Shown: positions 35,736 to 45,316 of the stretch, in pieces | How the letters are laid out: every line of letters starts with the position of its first letter | Position numbering within the stretch: position 1 is the stretch's first letter | Assembly: GCA_024408095.1 (NCBI GenBank) | Contig: JAKSVI010000006.1 | Span: 1 to 61,840, forward strand | DNA from: Bacilli bacterium | Lineage (GTDB): Bacteria; Bacillota_I; Bacilli_A; RFN20; CAG-826 | DNA: 61,840 nt | Direction: 5' to 3' | The notes under the pieces: generated by a model | What the model was told of the DNA's origin: nothing | Seen by the model: the letters and a program-made list of their open reading frames with translations, nothing else | The model's database searches: none | Made by a program: the position numbers and the translations under genes

Positions 35736-36518
35736 TTGAAAATCTTATTTGTTGGCGATATAGTCGGAAAAATTGGACGACGAATGCTTAAAACATATTT
35801 GCCAAATTACGTAAAAAAATATGGCATTGATTTTGTTATTGCTAACGGAGAGAACGCCACTCATGGTAAAGGATTGATTGAACATCATTATCATGAAATT
35901 ATTGATAGTGGTGTCGATGTTATTACATTAGGAAATCATTATCAGTCGAAAAATGAAATTCGAAAATATATTGATCGCGTAGATAATTTAATAAGACCGC
36001 TAAATCTTATTAATGATTTTCCTGGAGTTGGAACTGCAGTCTACGATGTAGATGGCGTCTCTATAAGGGTTACAAATATTCTTGGCAGCGCCTTTATGGA
36101 AGAAAATGTTAATAATCCTTATTATGAAGTTTTAAATTTACTCGCCGATGAAGATCCAACAAATATTCACATTATTGATTTTCATGCAGAGGCTAACGGA
36201 GAAAAACTTTGCTTCGCTTTTGCCCTTGATGGGAAAGTTAGTGCAATTCTTGGCACCCACACTCATATTCAAACCAAGGATGCAAAGGTATTAGAAAACG
36301 GTACGGGTTATATCTCGGATGTCGGTATGACAGGTTATGCTGATGGATCCCTTGGATTGGATAAAGTTAGCGCTGTTAAAAAATATATTTACAACAGCGA
36401 GAGAAAGATAGATCCACCAGAAGAAGGCAGAGGAATTTTTTCCGCTGTTGTGCTTGATATTGACGAAAATACCAGCAAAACTCGCTCCATTTTCCCAATT
36501 TATTTTATTGAAGAATGA
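35736..36518 (+). CDS. ymdB: YmdB family metallophosphoesterase
   Basis: 260 residues, TTG start. Cyclic-nucleotide (2',3'-cNMP) phosphodiesterase family. Metal-ligand blocks are FVGDIVGKIGRR, ANGENATHGKGL, LGNHYQSKNEI, DFHAEA and GTHTHIQTKDAK. Bacillus YmdB affects biofilm and motility decisions. As there, it follows rny. Overlaps the miaB start (ATGA). Confidence 0.92.
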   Translation: MKILFVGDIVGKIGRRMLKTYLPNYVKKYGIDFVIANGENATHGKGLIEHHYHEIIDSGVDVITLGNHYQSKNEIRKYIDRVDNLIRPLNLINDFPGVGTAVYDVDGVSIRVTNILGSAFMEENVNNPYYEVLNLLADEDPTNIHIIDFHAEANGEKLCFAFALDGKVSAILGTHTHIQTKDAKVLENGTGYISDVGMTGYADGSLGLDKVSAVKKYIYNSERKIDPPEEGRGIFSAVVLDIDENTSKTRSIFPIYFIEE

Positions 36519-37960
36519 TTATGAAGACTAAAATATTACATTATCCTGATTTACAAAAAGCAAAATTACGTGATTCGAAATCAAGCAATATTTTAAGTAT
36601 AAAAAATGAACATTTTGATGATTTAAAGAAATTAGCTAATGGCAAAAAATTTTATATAAAAACTTATGGATGCCAGGCCAATGTGAGAGATGAAGAAACC
36701 ATAAAAGGTATGCTTACTCAAGTTGGTTATGAAGAAACTAATGATATAAAAAATGTAGACCTCATCATTATCAATACTTGTGCTGTAAGAGAAAACGCTG
36801 AAGATAAAGTTTATGGTGAAATAGGAAACCTTAAAAAAATTAGAAAAGAAAATCCCGATATGGTTTTAGCAATCTGTGGATGTATGGTTGAACAACCTGA
36901 AATTCTTGACTTTTTGATTAAAACATTTCCCGAAGTAAATTTATATTTTGGAACTCATGAAATTTCTTATTTATACGATTTAATTTATCTCGCTTTAACA
37001 ACTCGCGAACGTATAGTGAATATTGAATCAAAACAAGGTGATGTATTTGAAGGCCTTCCAAGTAAAAGAAATAATAATTACAAAGCGTTTGTAAACATTA
37101 TTTACGGATGCAATAAATTTTGTACTTACTGCATAGTTCCTTATACAAGGGGTAAAGAAAGAAGCAGAAGGTTTAATGATATTCTCGATGAAGTAAGAGA
37201 ATTAAAAAAACAAGGATATAAAGAAATTACTTTCCTTGGACAAAATGTTAATGCATATGGCAAGGATTTAAATGAAAATCATGATTTTGCTGACTTGCTC
37301 GAAGAAGCTGCAAAAATGGGAATTCCTAGAATTAGATTTACAACTTCTCATCCCTGGGATTTTTCTAGCAAAATGATTGATGTAATCGCGAAATATGACA
37401 ATATTATGAAATGTATTCACTTACCCGTTCAATCTGGAAATAATCAGATTCTTAAGCTAATGGGGCGAAGATATGATCGAGAACATTATTTAAATTTGGT
37501 AAAGGAAATGCGTGCAAAAATTCCTGGATTAGCATTGTCTACAGATATCATTGTTGGATTTCCAAACGAAACTGAAGAAGAATTCAACGATACCTTAACA
37601 TTAGTTGATGAAGTCAAATACGAATCTGCATTTACCTTTATTTATTCTCCTAGACGTGGAACTCCGGCTGCAAAAATGGAAGACAATATCTCATATAAAA
37701 CTAAATCCGAACGATTCCAAAAATTAGTTGATCGACTAGAAATATACATCAGCAAAGATGCCGAGACATATGTTGGCACGATTCAAAATGTCCTAGTTGA
37801 CTGTATTAGTAAAACGGATAATAAGATGGTGAGTGGTTATACTGAAAAGAATAAACTAGTGCATTTCCCGGGCGATGAGACATTTATTGGTCAAATCGTT
37901 AAAGTAAAAATAACCGAATCTCACACATATTCTTTAATAGGGGAAATTGTTCATGAATAA
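36515..37960 (+). CDS. miaB: tRNA 2-methylthio-N6-isopentenyladenosine synthase MiaB
   Basis: 481 residues. Radical SAM methylthiotransferase acting on A37 after MiaA. N-terminal UPF0004 domain with its three cluster cysteines (YGCQANVRDEE, INTCAVRE, CGCMVE), radical SAM motif YGCNKFCTYCIVPY, and C-terminal TRAM domain. Two [4Fe-4S] clusters make it a client of SUF. ATG at 36515 overlaps ymdB; a second ATG six bases on is possible. Confidence 0.97.
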   Translation: MIMKTKILHYPDLQKAKLRDSKSSNILSIKNEHFDDLKKLANGKKFYIKTYGCQANVRDEETIKGMLTQVGYEETNDIKNVDLIIINTCAVRENAEDKVYGEIGNLKKIRKENPDMVLAICGCMVEQPEILDFLIKTFPEVNLYFGTHEISYLYDLIYLALTTRERIVNIESKQGDVFEGLPSKRNNNYKAFVNIIYGCNKFCTYCIVPYTRGKERSRRFNDILDEVRELKKQGYKEITFLGQNVNAYGKDLNENHDFADLLEEAAKMGIPRIRFTTSHPWDFSSKMIDVIAKYDNIMKCIHLPVQSGNNQILKLMGRRYDREHYLNLVKEMRAKIPGLALSTDIIVGFPNETEEEFNDTLTLVDEVKYESAFTFIYSPRRGTPAAKMEDNISYKTKSERFQKLVDRLEIYISKDAETYVGTIQNVLVDCISKTDNKMVSGYTEKNKLVHFPGDETFIGQIVKVKITESHTYSLIGEIVHE

Positions 37961-38231
37961 AACTATAGAAACACTCGCTAGAGAAATTAATGAAGAACTA
38001 TTAAATACAGAAGAAATAAAAAACTATTTAAAATATAAACAATTAGTTGAAACAGATGATAACCTTAAGAATTTAAAAAAACTTATTGTTAGATATAAAA
38101 ATGAAAATCGTTTAGAAGATTACGAAAAAGCATTAAAAGAATATAACGAAAATCCGATTGTTATAAATTACAATTTGTATAATGAAGAAGCTTATTCATT
38201 GCTGCTGGAGATAAAAGATATTATTAAATAG
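37953..38231 (+). CDS. ymcA: YlbF/YmcA family protein (RicA-like)
   Basis: 92 residues from the ATG at 37953, which has AGGGGA 8 bases before it, so it is preferred over a TTG six bases upstream. All-helical, charged, with the family pattern of two helices joined by a short loop (YLKYKQLVETDDNLKNL and NENPIVINYNLYNEEAYSLL). In Bacillus ymcA follows miaB (ymcB), and the YmcA-YlbF-YaaT complex works with RNase Y in mRNA processing and affects MiaB. The two other members are not in the window. Confidence 0.85.
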   Translation: MNKTIETLAREINEELLNTEEIKNYLKYKQLVETDDNLKNLKKLIVRYKNENRLEDYEKALKEYNENPIVINYNLYNEEAYSLLLEIKDIIK

Positions 38232-38254
38232 GAAGTGATTTCACTTCCTTTATT
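38231..38254 (+). terminator. Terminator after ymcA
   Basis: GGAAGTG / CACTTCC stem, 4-base loop, then TTTATT. Closes the rny-ymdB-miaB-ymcA run. Confidence 0.8.
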
Positions 38255-38263
38255 GTATAACTA

Positions 38264-38272
38264 TGTTAATAT
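38264..38272 (+). promoter_or_regulatory. Extended -10 promoter, leaderless start of miaA
   Basis: TG-T-TAATAT ends at 38272; the miaA ATG chosen is at 38279, seven bases on. No Shine-Dalgarno. Confidence 0.6.
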
Positions 38273-38278
38273 ATGCGT

Positions 38279-39157
38279 ATGATATACGTGATTTTTGGAC
38301 CAACTTGTTCAGGAAAAACATCATTAGCAGTAGACCTAGCTAATAATTTAAAAGCCCCCATAGTTAACGCTGATGCTTTTCAAATTTATAAAGACATGAA
38401 CATTGGAACAGCAAAAATTTCTAAATCTAATCCAGCTTATAAATTTCATTATTTAATTGATATCATCACACCTGATAAGTCTTTTTCTGTTAAGGAATAT
38501 CAGTCTTTATTTAGGGATACAATTAATGAATTAAATAAAACCAATAAAGATATTATCGTTGTTGGAGGAACAGGCCTATATATTAGAGCGAGCCTTTATG
38601 ATTATGAGTTTGGTGAAGAAATTGAAACAAACTATGAAGATTTATTAAATATGGATAACAAATCTTTAAAAACCTTACTTGATTCTTTAGATATGGAAGC
38701 TTCAAATAAAATCCATGTTAATAATAGAAAGCGTTTAATACGAGCAATATCTTTAATAAGAAATCAGAACAAAACTAAAAGCGACATTATAAATTCTCAA
38801 GAGCATAAAGTGATCTATCCAAATGTAAAATTTTATTTTCTCAACCCTGATAGAAATTTACTATATGAAAACATCAACAAAAGAGTTGATGACATGTTTG
38901 ACAATGGGTTGGTCGATGAAGTAAAAAATCTGATGGAAAAGTATCCCATTTCGATGACTGCTCTACAGGGCATTGGATATAAAGAAACAGTCCAATTTTT
39001 GAATGGAGAATTATCATTAAATGAATGCAAGGAATTGATTAAAAAGAGAACAAGAAATTACGCTAAAAGACAAGTCACATTTTTCAAAAATCAATTTAAA
39101 TATGAGGAATTTGCTGATAAAAACGATATTTATGAGGTGATTATGAATGAAAAATAA
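38279..39157 (+). CDS. miaA: tRNA dimethylallyltransferase MiaA
   Basis: 292 residues. Transfers the dimethylallyl group to A37. P-loop GPTCSGKTSLAVDLA, NADAFQIYKDMNIGTAK, VVGGTGLYIRA, MTALQGIGYKE and KKRTRNYAKRQVTFFKN are family blocks. The ATG at 38279 is preferred to one six bases before because the extended -10 box predicts a transcript start there. Its product is the substrate of MiaB encoded just upstream. End overlaps tcdA. Confidence 0.96.
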   Translation: MIYVIFGPTCSGKTSLAVDLANNLKAPIVNADAFQIYKDMNIGTAKISKSNPAYKFHYLIDIITPDKSFSVKEYQSLFRDTINELNKTNKDIIVVGGTGLYIRASLYDYEFGEEIETNYEDLLNMDNKSLKTLLDSLDMEASNKIHVNNRKRLIRAISLIRNQNKTKSDIINSQEHKVIYPNVKFYFLNPDRNLLYENINKRVDDMFDNGLVDEVKNLMEKYPISMTALQGIGYKETVQFLNGELSLNECKELIKKRTRNYAKRQVTFFKNQFKYEEFADKNDIYEVIMNEK

Positions 39158-39836
39158 TATGAATGAAAGAACTATCGGCTTATTAGGAAAACTTCCATTT
39201 CAGTCTTTAAAAAATTCTACTGTATGTGTTATTGGGCTTGGTGGTGTTGGTGGCACATGTTTCGAGTCGCTTGTTAGAAGTGGTGTTCAGCATATTGTTG
39301 CGGTTGATTACGATAGTGTAGACGTTTCCAATCTTAATAGGCAGATTTTATATACAAATAATGATTTAAATCGCAAAAAAGTTAATATTGCTAAAAATAG
39401 AGCGTATTCAATTAATCCCAATATTGATTTTGAAGGTTTAAATTTAAAAATTTCTGAAAGCAATATTTCTAAACTTAATAATTACAAAATTGATTTTATT
39501 GTAGATGCGATTGATGATGTAAATGGAAAAATTTCTATTGCGAAATATGCGTTAGAGAGAAACATACCTTTATTGGTTTCGTTAGGAATGGCTAATAAAT
39601 TAGACCCAACTCAAGTCAGCATTATAAGGCTAGATAAAACTACAAATGATCCACTCGCAAAAAAATTAAGACATGAATACAAGAAAAGCGGAATTGATAC
39701 GAAAAAAATAATTTGTGCTTTTTCCAACGAAAAACCTATATCTGATGGTAAAAAATTAAATTCAATGATTATGGTTCCATCAAGTGCTGGCTTGTCTATT
39801 GCTTATTATGTTATTCACTTTTTAAGTGAAAAGTGA
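39147..39836 (+). CDS. tcdA: tRNA threonylcarbamoyladenosine dehydratase TcdA (ThiF family)
   Basis: 229 residues. E1-like enzyme that cyclises t6A37 in tRNA to ct6A. Nucleotide-binding VCVIGLGGVGGTCFESLVRSG, DYDSVDVSNLNRQ and VDAIDDVNGK are typical. A Shine-Dalgarno (GAGGTGA) is inside the end of miaA. Joined to miaA in one operon, giving two enzymes for the same tRNA position 37. Confidence 0.92.
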   Translation: MKNNMNERTIGLLGKLPFQSLKNSTVCVIGLGGVGGTCFESLVRSGVQHIVAVDYDSVDVSNLNRQILYTNNDLNRKKVNIAKNRAYSINPNIDFEGLNLKISESNISKLNNYKIDFIVDAIDDVNGKISIAKYALERNIPLLVSLGMANKLDPTQVSIIRLDKTTNDPLAKKLRHEYKKSGIDTKKIICAFSNEKPISDGKKLNSMIMVPSSAGLSIAYYVIHFLSEK

Positions 39837-39872
39837 TAAATTAAATCCAAATATTATTAGGGGGCTTGATGT

Positions 39873-41480
39873 ATGAAAAATATCTATGAAATTGCAAAAA
39901 AAGCGAATATATCCGAGGAATTCGTAATTCCTTATGGACTTGATAAATGTAAAATAGATTTATCCATTGAAAAATCATTGTCATCAAAATCAAACGGAAA
40001 ACTAGTTTTAGTGACCGCAATTACCCCTACAAAAGCTGGCGAAGGAAAAACAACAACTTCTATTGCTTTAGCTGATGGATTAAATAAAATTGGAATTCCC
40101 GCTTTATTGTGTTTAAGAGAACCATCGCTTGGCCCTGTATTTGGAATCAAAGGTGGTGCGACTGGAGGTGGAAAAGCCTCTGTTGTTCCAATTGATGATA
40201 TAAATTTGCATTTTACTGGTGATATGCACGCTCTAACAAGCTCGATAAATTTAATTTCTGCTATTATCGATAATCATATTTATCAAGGTAATGAACTAAG
40301 AATCGATTCTAATCGAATTGTATGGAAGAGAGCACTTGATATGAATGATCGGGCATTAAGAAGCGTTACTGTTTCTCAAAACGATAAAAAAGCAACTCCA
40401 AGAAATGACGAATTCGTTATTACTGTTGCTTCAGAATTAATGGCAATTTTATGTCTTTCTACAAGCAAAGAAGATTTTAAAAATCGTATAAATGAGATAG
40501 TAATTGCGTATGATTTTGACGGCAAACCTGTGAGATTGAGACAATTAAGAATCTCTAATGCAATCATGAAATTGATGAATGCAGCCTTTAATCCTAATCT
40601 TGTTCAAACTATGGAAGGAAATCCTTGCTTGATGCATGGTGGACCATTTGCAAATATTGCACATGGTTGCAATTCTTTAATAGCAACACGATTAGCTTTA
40701 AAACTTTCACCAATTGTTGTAACTGAGGCAGGCTTCGGTGCTGATTTAGGTGCTGAAAAATTCTTAGATATTGCATGCCGTGTTGGTGAAGTGGTCCCTG
40801 ATGCTGTTGTGATGGTTGCAACTATTAGAGCTTTAAAAATGCATGGCGGACAAGCCTTTGAAGATTTAACAAATGAAAATGTAGAAGCTTTAAAATTAGG
40901 CGTATCAAATTTAAAACAACATATGGATAATATGGCTAAATATCATGTTCCAGCGGTTGTTTGTATCAATCACTTTTCTAGTGATACAGAAAAAGAAACT
41001 GAATTCTTAAAAAAATGGTGCACTGAACAAGGATTTAAAGTGTGCTTCTGTGATGCTTTTGAAAAAGGTGCAGAAGGAGCGGTTGAACTTGCTCATACTG
41101 TTGATGATTTATTAAAAACAACAAAGACTAACTATTCTCCGATATATAAACTTGATGATTCAATAAAAAATAAGATTGAAACAATTTGTAAGGAAATTTA
41201 TAGAGCTGGTAAAGTCGAATATAGTGACTTAGCTTTAAAACAAATTGTTGAATATGAAAAACTTGGTTTCTCCAGCAGTTATATTTGTATTGCAAAAACG
41301 CCACAATCATTTACTGACGATGCAAAAGTATTGGGAGCTCCTCAGGGTTTTACAATTACTATTAGAGAAGTTCGTTTATCTGCCGGAGCAAAGTTTATTG
41401 TGCCATTAACGGGTTCGATAATGACAATGCCAGGCCTCCCAAAAATACCTGCAGCGGTAAAAATGGAGGATGCCGATTAA
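39873..41480 (+). CDS. fhs: Formate-tetrahydrofolate ligase
   Basis: 535 residues. ATP-dependent formation of 10-formyl-THF from formate. P-loop ITPTKAGEGKTTTSIALADG, LREPSLGPVFGIKGGATGGG, GDMHAL, and C-terminal GFTITIREVRLSAGAKFIVP. The length is slightly below the typical 555. Shine-Dalgarno AGGGGG upstream. Overlaps the phosphohexomutase gene by one base (TAATG). A route for one-carbon units independent of the folate dehydrogenase. Confidence 0.97.
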   Translation: MKNIYEIAKKANISEEFVIPYGLDKCKIDLSIEKSLSSKSNGKLVLVTAITPTKAGEGKTTTSIALADGLNKIGIPALLCLREPSLGPVFGIKGGATGGGKASVVPIDDINLHFTGDMHALTSSINLISAIIDNHIYQGNELRIDSNRIVWKRALDMNDRALRSVTVSQNDKKATPRNDEFVITVASELMAILCLSTSKEDFKNRINEIVIAYDFDGKPVRLRQLRISNAIMKLMNAAFNPNLVQTMEGNPCLMHGGPFANIAHGCNSLIATRLALKLSPIVVTEAGFGADLGAEKFLDIACRVGEVVPDAVVMVATIRALKMHGGQAFEDLTNENVEALKLGVSNLKQHMDNMAKYHVPAVVCINHFSSDTEKETEFLKKWCTEQGFKVCFCDAFEKGAEGAVELAHTVDDLLKTTKTNYSPIYKLDDSIKNKIETICKEIYRAGKVEYSDLALKQIVEYEKLGFSSSYICIAKTPQSFTDDAKVLGAPQGFTITIREVRLSAGAKFIVPLTGSIMTMPGLPKIPAAVKMEDAD

Positions 41481-43159
41481 TGGGATATAAAGAAGAATAT
41501 AATCGATGGCTCAAAAATGTGAGCCGAGATAATGATTTGAGTATCGAATTAAACAAGATAAAAGATGATAACGATGCCATCTTTGACGCCTTTTATCGTG
41601 ATTTAGAATTTGGCACTGCTGGATTACGAGGAATTATCGGTGTTGGAACTAACCGCATTAATATTTATACGGTTGGAAAAGCAACCCAAGGTTTAGCAAA
41701 TTATATTAACAAAACAGTCTCTCCAGAAAATAGGATTGTAGCAATAGGATATGATTCAAGAATTAAATCAGATCTTTTTGCAAAGATTACTGCCGGAATT
41801 CTTGCTGCAAATAATATAAAAGTTGTAATTTACAAGGAACTGATGCCTGTTCCATGTCTTGCTTTTGCAACTCGTGAATTAGGATGTGCATATGGCGTTA
41901 TGATTACAGCGAGCCATAATCCTAGTAAATATAATGGTTACAAAGTATTTGGTCCAGATGGATGCCAAATTATATCTGAAGTTGCTGCAGGCGTCTTTAA
42001 TGAAATTTGTTCATTAGATATTTTTAAAGATGTTAAATGGATGGAATTTGATAAAGGCGTACAACAGCAACTAATTAGTTATATTCAAGATGAAGTGGTG
42101 GATAAATTTATAGATGTTATTAGACACGAATCCCTCATTTCTAATGAAAAAGTTAATAAAGATGTAAAGATAATTTATAGTCCTCTCCACGGAACTGGAT
42201 TGAAACCAGTTTTAAAAACATTAAAACTTGAAGGATACAAAAATATTATTGTTGTTAAAGAGCAAGAAAATCCCGATGGTAATTTCTTAACTTGCCCATA
42301 TCCAAATCCGGAAATTAAAGAAGCGATGGAACTTGGCATTGAATATGCAAGAAGAGAAAATGCAGATTTATTATTTGCTACTGATCCTGATTGTGATCGA
42401 ATTGGAATCGCCGTTAAGGATAAAAACAATGAATATGTATTGATTACTGGCAATCAAGTCGGAGCTTTATTATTAAACTATATTTGCGAATTAAGAATCA
42501 AGAATATGATTATGCCTAAAAATGCAGTGGCAGTTAAAACAATTGTTACTACAGATATAGCTGATGATATAGCTAATGAGTATGGCATTACACTCAAAAG
42601 CGTTTTAACTGGATTTAAATATATAGGTGAGCAAATAGGAATATTAGAATCACAAAATAGGGTGCAAGATTTTATTTTAGGATTTGAAGAAAGCTATGGA
42701 TATTTAACAGGTCCGCATGTTAGAGACAAAGACGCTGTTAATGGTTCATTAATGATTGTCGATATGTTCGCTTATTATAAAACTCAAGGAATATCACTGC
42801 TAGATAAACTGGAAGAATTTTATAAAAAGTTTGGATATTATAAAAACACCCAAAAATCATATTCTTTCGAAGGTTCAAGCGGATTTAATAAAATGAAAGA
42901 ATTAATGGTAAATTCGAGAAAAATATCCACGATCTGCGGTAGAAATGTTAATAAAATCATCGATTATGCACTTGGTGTAGATGGCTTACCAGCCTCAAAT
43001 GTTATTAAGTTTTTATGTGATGATTTTTCTGTGATTTTGCGTCCATCCGGAACAGAACCAAAGCTCAAAGTTTATTTATCTGTGAAGTCAGATACAATGG
43101 AAAAATCTAATAAAATCACTGAAGAGCTTATTCAATTTTTTGATAAATTTTTAAAATAA
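41480..43159 (+). CDS. Phosphohexomutase (phosphoglucomutase/phosphomannomutase)
   Basis: 559 residues. Alpha-D-phosphohexomutase family with the four expected sites: catalytic phosphoserine in TASHNPSKYNGYK, metal loop DPDCDRIG, sugar-binding FEESYGYLTG and phosphate-binding RPSGTEPKLK. The length and the FGTAGLRG start fit the long PgcA-type form of Firmicutes. It links glucose 1- and 6-phosphate for glycolipid and polysaccharide synthesis. Substrate range between glucose and mannose cannot be fixed by sequence. Confidence 0.93.
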   Translation: MGYKEEYNRWLKNVSRDNDLSIELNKIKDDNDAIFDAFYRDLEFGTAGLRGIIGVGTNRINIYTVGKATQGLANYINKTVSPENRIVAIGYDSRIKSDLFAKITAGILAANNIKVVIYKELMPVPCLAFATRELGCAYGVMITASHNPSKYNGYKVFGPDGCQIISEVAAGVFNEICSLDIFKDVKWMEFDKGVQQQLISYIQDEVVDKFIDVIRHESLISNEKVNKDVKIIYSPLHGTGLKPVLKTLKLEGYKNIIVVKEQENPDGNFLTCPYPNPEIKEAMELGIEYARRENADLLFATDPDCDRIGIAVKDKNNEYVLITGNQVGALLLNYICELRIKNMIMPKNAVAVKTIVTTDIADDIANEYGITLKSVLTGFKYIGEQIGILESQNRVQDFILGFEESYGYLTGPHVRDKDAVNGSLMIVDMFAYYKTQGISLLDKLEEFYKKFGYYKNTQKSYSFEGSSGFNKMKELMVNSRKISTICGRNVNKIIDYALGVDGLPASNVIKFLCDDFSVILRPSGTEPKLKVYLSVKSDTMEKSNKITEELIQFFDKFLK

Positions 43160-43207
43160 ATTAATAAAAATCCATTTTTCTTCCGAACTATATATATAGG
43201 AGGTTAA

Positions 43208-45316
43208 ATGGATCTTTTTGTTTTATCTCATGTTAATAAAATTTATAAAATAGACAAAAAAAGAACTTTCTATGCGTTAAGGAATGTAACTTTTAGTCTC
43301 CCTTATACAGGTTTTGTTTCTATTGTTGGAAAATCAGGTTGCGGCAAATCCACTTGTTTAAATATGCTTTCGTTAATTGATGCACCAAGTAGTGGAAATG
43401 TATATTTTCAAAATAAAGATATAAATAAGTTTAATGACAATAAAAAAAGTGCTTATCTTTTAAATGAAATTGGGATTATATTTCAAAATTTTCATTTAAT
43501 TGAAGATGAAGACGTTATTTATAACATCATGCTTCCTTATTTAATCTCTGGTCATAATAAGAAAGAAGCTCATCATGCAGCCGAAGAATTATTAAAAAAA
43601 TTTCAAATTAAAAAAGATTTATATAAACAAAAATGTGATTCTTTATCTGGAGGGGAAAAACAACGAATTGCAATTCTTAGGTCGCTAATAAATAACCCTT
43701 TAGTTTTAGTGTGCGACGAGCCTACCGGAGCTCTAGATAAAACTAACTCAAAAATTGTCATGGATTTATTAAAAAATATAAGCAAAGAAAAGCTTGTGGT
43801 AATGGTGTCACATAATAAAAAGTTAGTTGATGAATATTCAGACAGAATTATAGAAATGTGCGATGGAAAAATTATAAGAGATAACTATAAAATAACGACT
43901 GATATAAAATATGTAAAAAATGAAAAAAAGCATGCAAAACGTGCATCAAATTGGTTAAATCACATATCTTTTAAAAATATAAAAAGAAGATTTAAGAGAA
44001 ATATTTTTACAATTTTATCAATCGTTTTTGGCCTTGTTTCTACATATATTGTTATTGGCTTTTCATTGGGCAAAGATAAAAGTGTAATTAATGAGTCATA
44101 TAAGCAATTTGATTATGGTTCTGCAACCTTATCAAAAGAAACAAGCAAACCAATTTCAAACTCCGTCATAAGCATCTCTCAAACCTTCAAACCTTCGCTT
44201 GTTGAAAAAGAAGAATTAATGGAAAAGTTCGATCAATTTTTTTATGTTGATAACTTAGACGCTTTTATTTCACCTGTTAGCACAATTTTGATAGGTGAAA
44301 ATATAATAGAAAATATTACTTGTTATCCGATATATTCATTTGAGGATCAATCCATAGATAAACAGTTATTGATTCGAGGAAAATTTCCATTCAGTAATAA
44401 TTTTGCGCACGTGGTAATAAACAAGTCAGCGTATGAATTAATTTTGAACCAATATAAAATAAACCCTTTAAACTTGTCTGTTAGAATCAAGAATCAATTC
44501 GAAACGATATATTATCCATCTGATGAATTAGAAGGAATAAAAGATACATTTATTTTAGACACAAATCTAACTATTGATGGTGTAGTTGATGAGTTTAGTT
44601 TTTTAGATACTCCAAAAATTTTTTATTCATATATTGGTGCAGCTGATTATTTGAACAGCATAACTTTAAATAATCTCTCAAATTTTGTTCATCGTGATAT
44701 AAGTTGGTTATCCAGAATTGAAATGATTTCGGCAAACGACCCATTATCTTCTTACTCATATCGTTTATTTTTAAAAGATTCTAATAATAAGGATTATCTA
44801 AAAAAAGTTATCTCAACAATCAACGCGCCATTTGTATTAACTAGTGGAGCTTTTATTAGGGAATCTTCCTTAATTGAATTGGTTAATGCAGCAGATTCTA
44901 CAATGAAGTTGTTTTTAGTTGTTATTTTATTAGGAACAATCTTTATAATCGGAATACTTTCTTTCTTTTGTTATAACGAAGACAAGAAGAGGAGTGCAAT
45001 TTTATCTGCTATTGGCGCTAGAAAAGGTGATATTTTTTCAATCTATATTAATGAATCATTATTTTATGTTTTAATTGGTTATTTAATTTCATTATTAATT
45101 ACGATTCCAATAACAAATCTCGCCAATTCTATAATTTCAAAACATTATTATTTTCATTCAATTATAAATTTGAGTTGGGACAAATTTTTAGAAGTACCAT
45201 TTTTTATACCAATAATAGTATTTATAACATGTATTTTTGTTGCACTCATTGCTACATTGTTTCCTATGGTTTTCTCTAAAAAAATATCAATAAAGGATGA
45301 GCTTCAAAACATATGA
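43208..45316 (+). CDS. Fused ABC ATPase/FtsX-type permease, subunit 1
   Basis: 702 residues. N-terminal ATPase (1-220): Walker A GKSGCGKST, signature LSGGEKQR, Walker B VLVCDEPTGALD. The C-terminal part has the FtsX/MacB layout: one transmembrane helix (~residues 268-285), a large outside domain of about 260 residues, then three helices near the end. Such proteins export lipoproteins or peptides, or act as mechanotransmission devices in antibiotic resistance. ATPase at the N-terminus of the permease is the MacB arrangement. It overlaps the next similar gene by four bases. Strong Shine-Dalgarno TAGGAGG. Confidence 0.88.
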   Translation: MDLFVLSHVNKIYKIDKKRTFYALRNVTFSLPYTGFVSIVGKSGCGKSTCLNMLSLIDAPSSGNVYFQNKDINKFNDNKKSAYLLNEIGIIFQNFHLIEDEDVIYNIMLPYLISGHNKKEAHHAAEELLKKFQIKKDLYKQKCDSLSGGEKQRIAILRSLINNPLVLVCDEPTGALDKTNSKIVMDLLKNISKEKLVVMVSHNKKLVDEYSDRIIEMCDGKIIRDNYKITTDIKYVKNEKKHAKRASNWLNHISFKNIKRRFKRNIFTILSIVFGLVSTYIVIGFSLGKDKSVINESYKQFDYGSATLSKETSKPISNSVISISQTFKPSLVEKEELMEKFDQFFYVDNLDAFISPVSTILIGENIIENITCYPIYSFEDQSIDKQLLIRGKFPFSNNFAHVVINKSAYELILNQYKINPLNLSVRIKNQFETIYYPSDELEGIKDTFILDTNLTIDGVVDEFSFLDTPKIFYSYIGAADYLNSITLNNLSNFVHRDISWLSRIEMISANDPLSSYSYRLFLKDSNNKDYLKKVISTINAPFVLTSGAFIRESSLIELVNAADSTMKLFLVVILLGTIFIIGILSFFCYNEDKKRSAILSAIGARKGDIFSIYINESLFYVLIGYLISLLITIPITNLANSIISKHYYFHSIINLSWDKFLEVPFFIPIIVFITCIFVALIATLFPMVFSKKISIKDELQNI

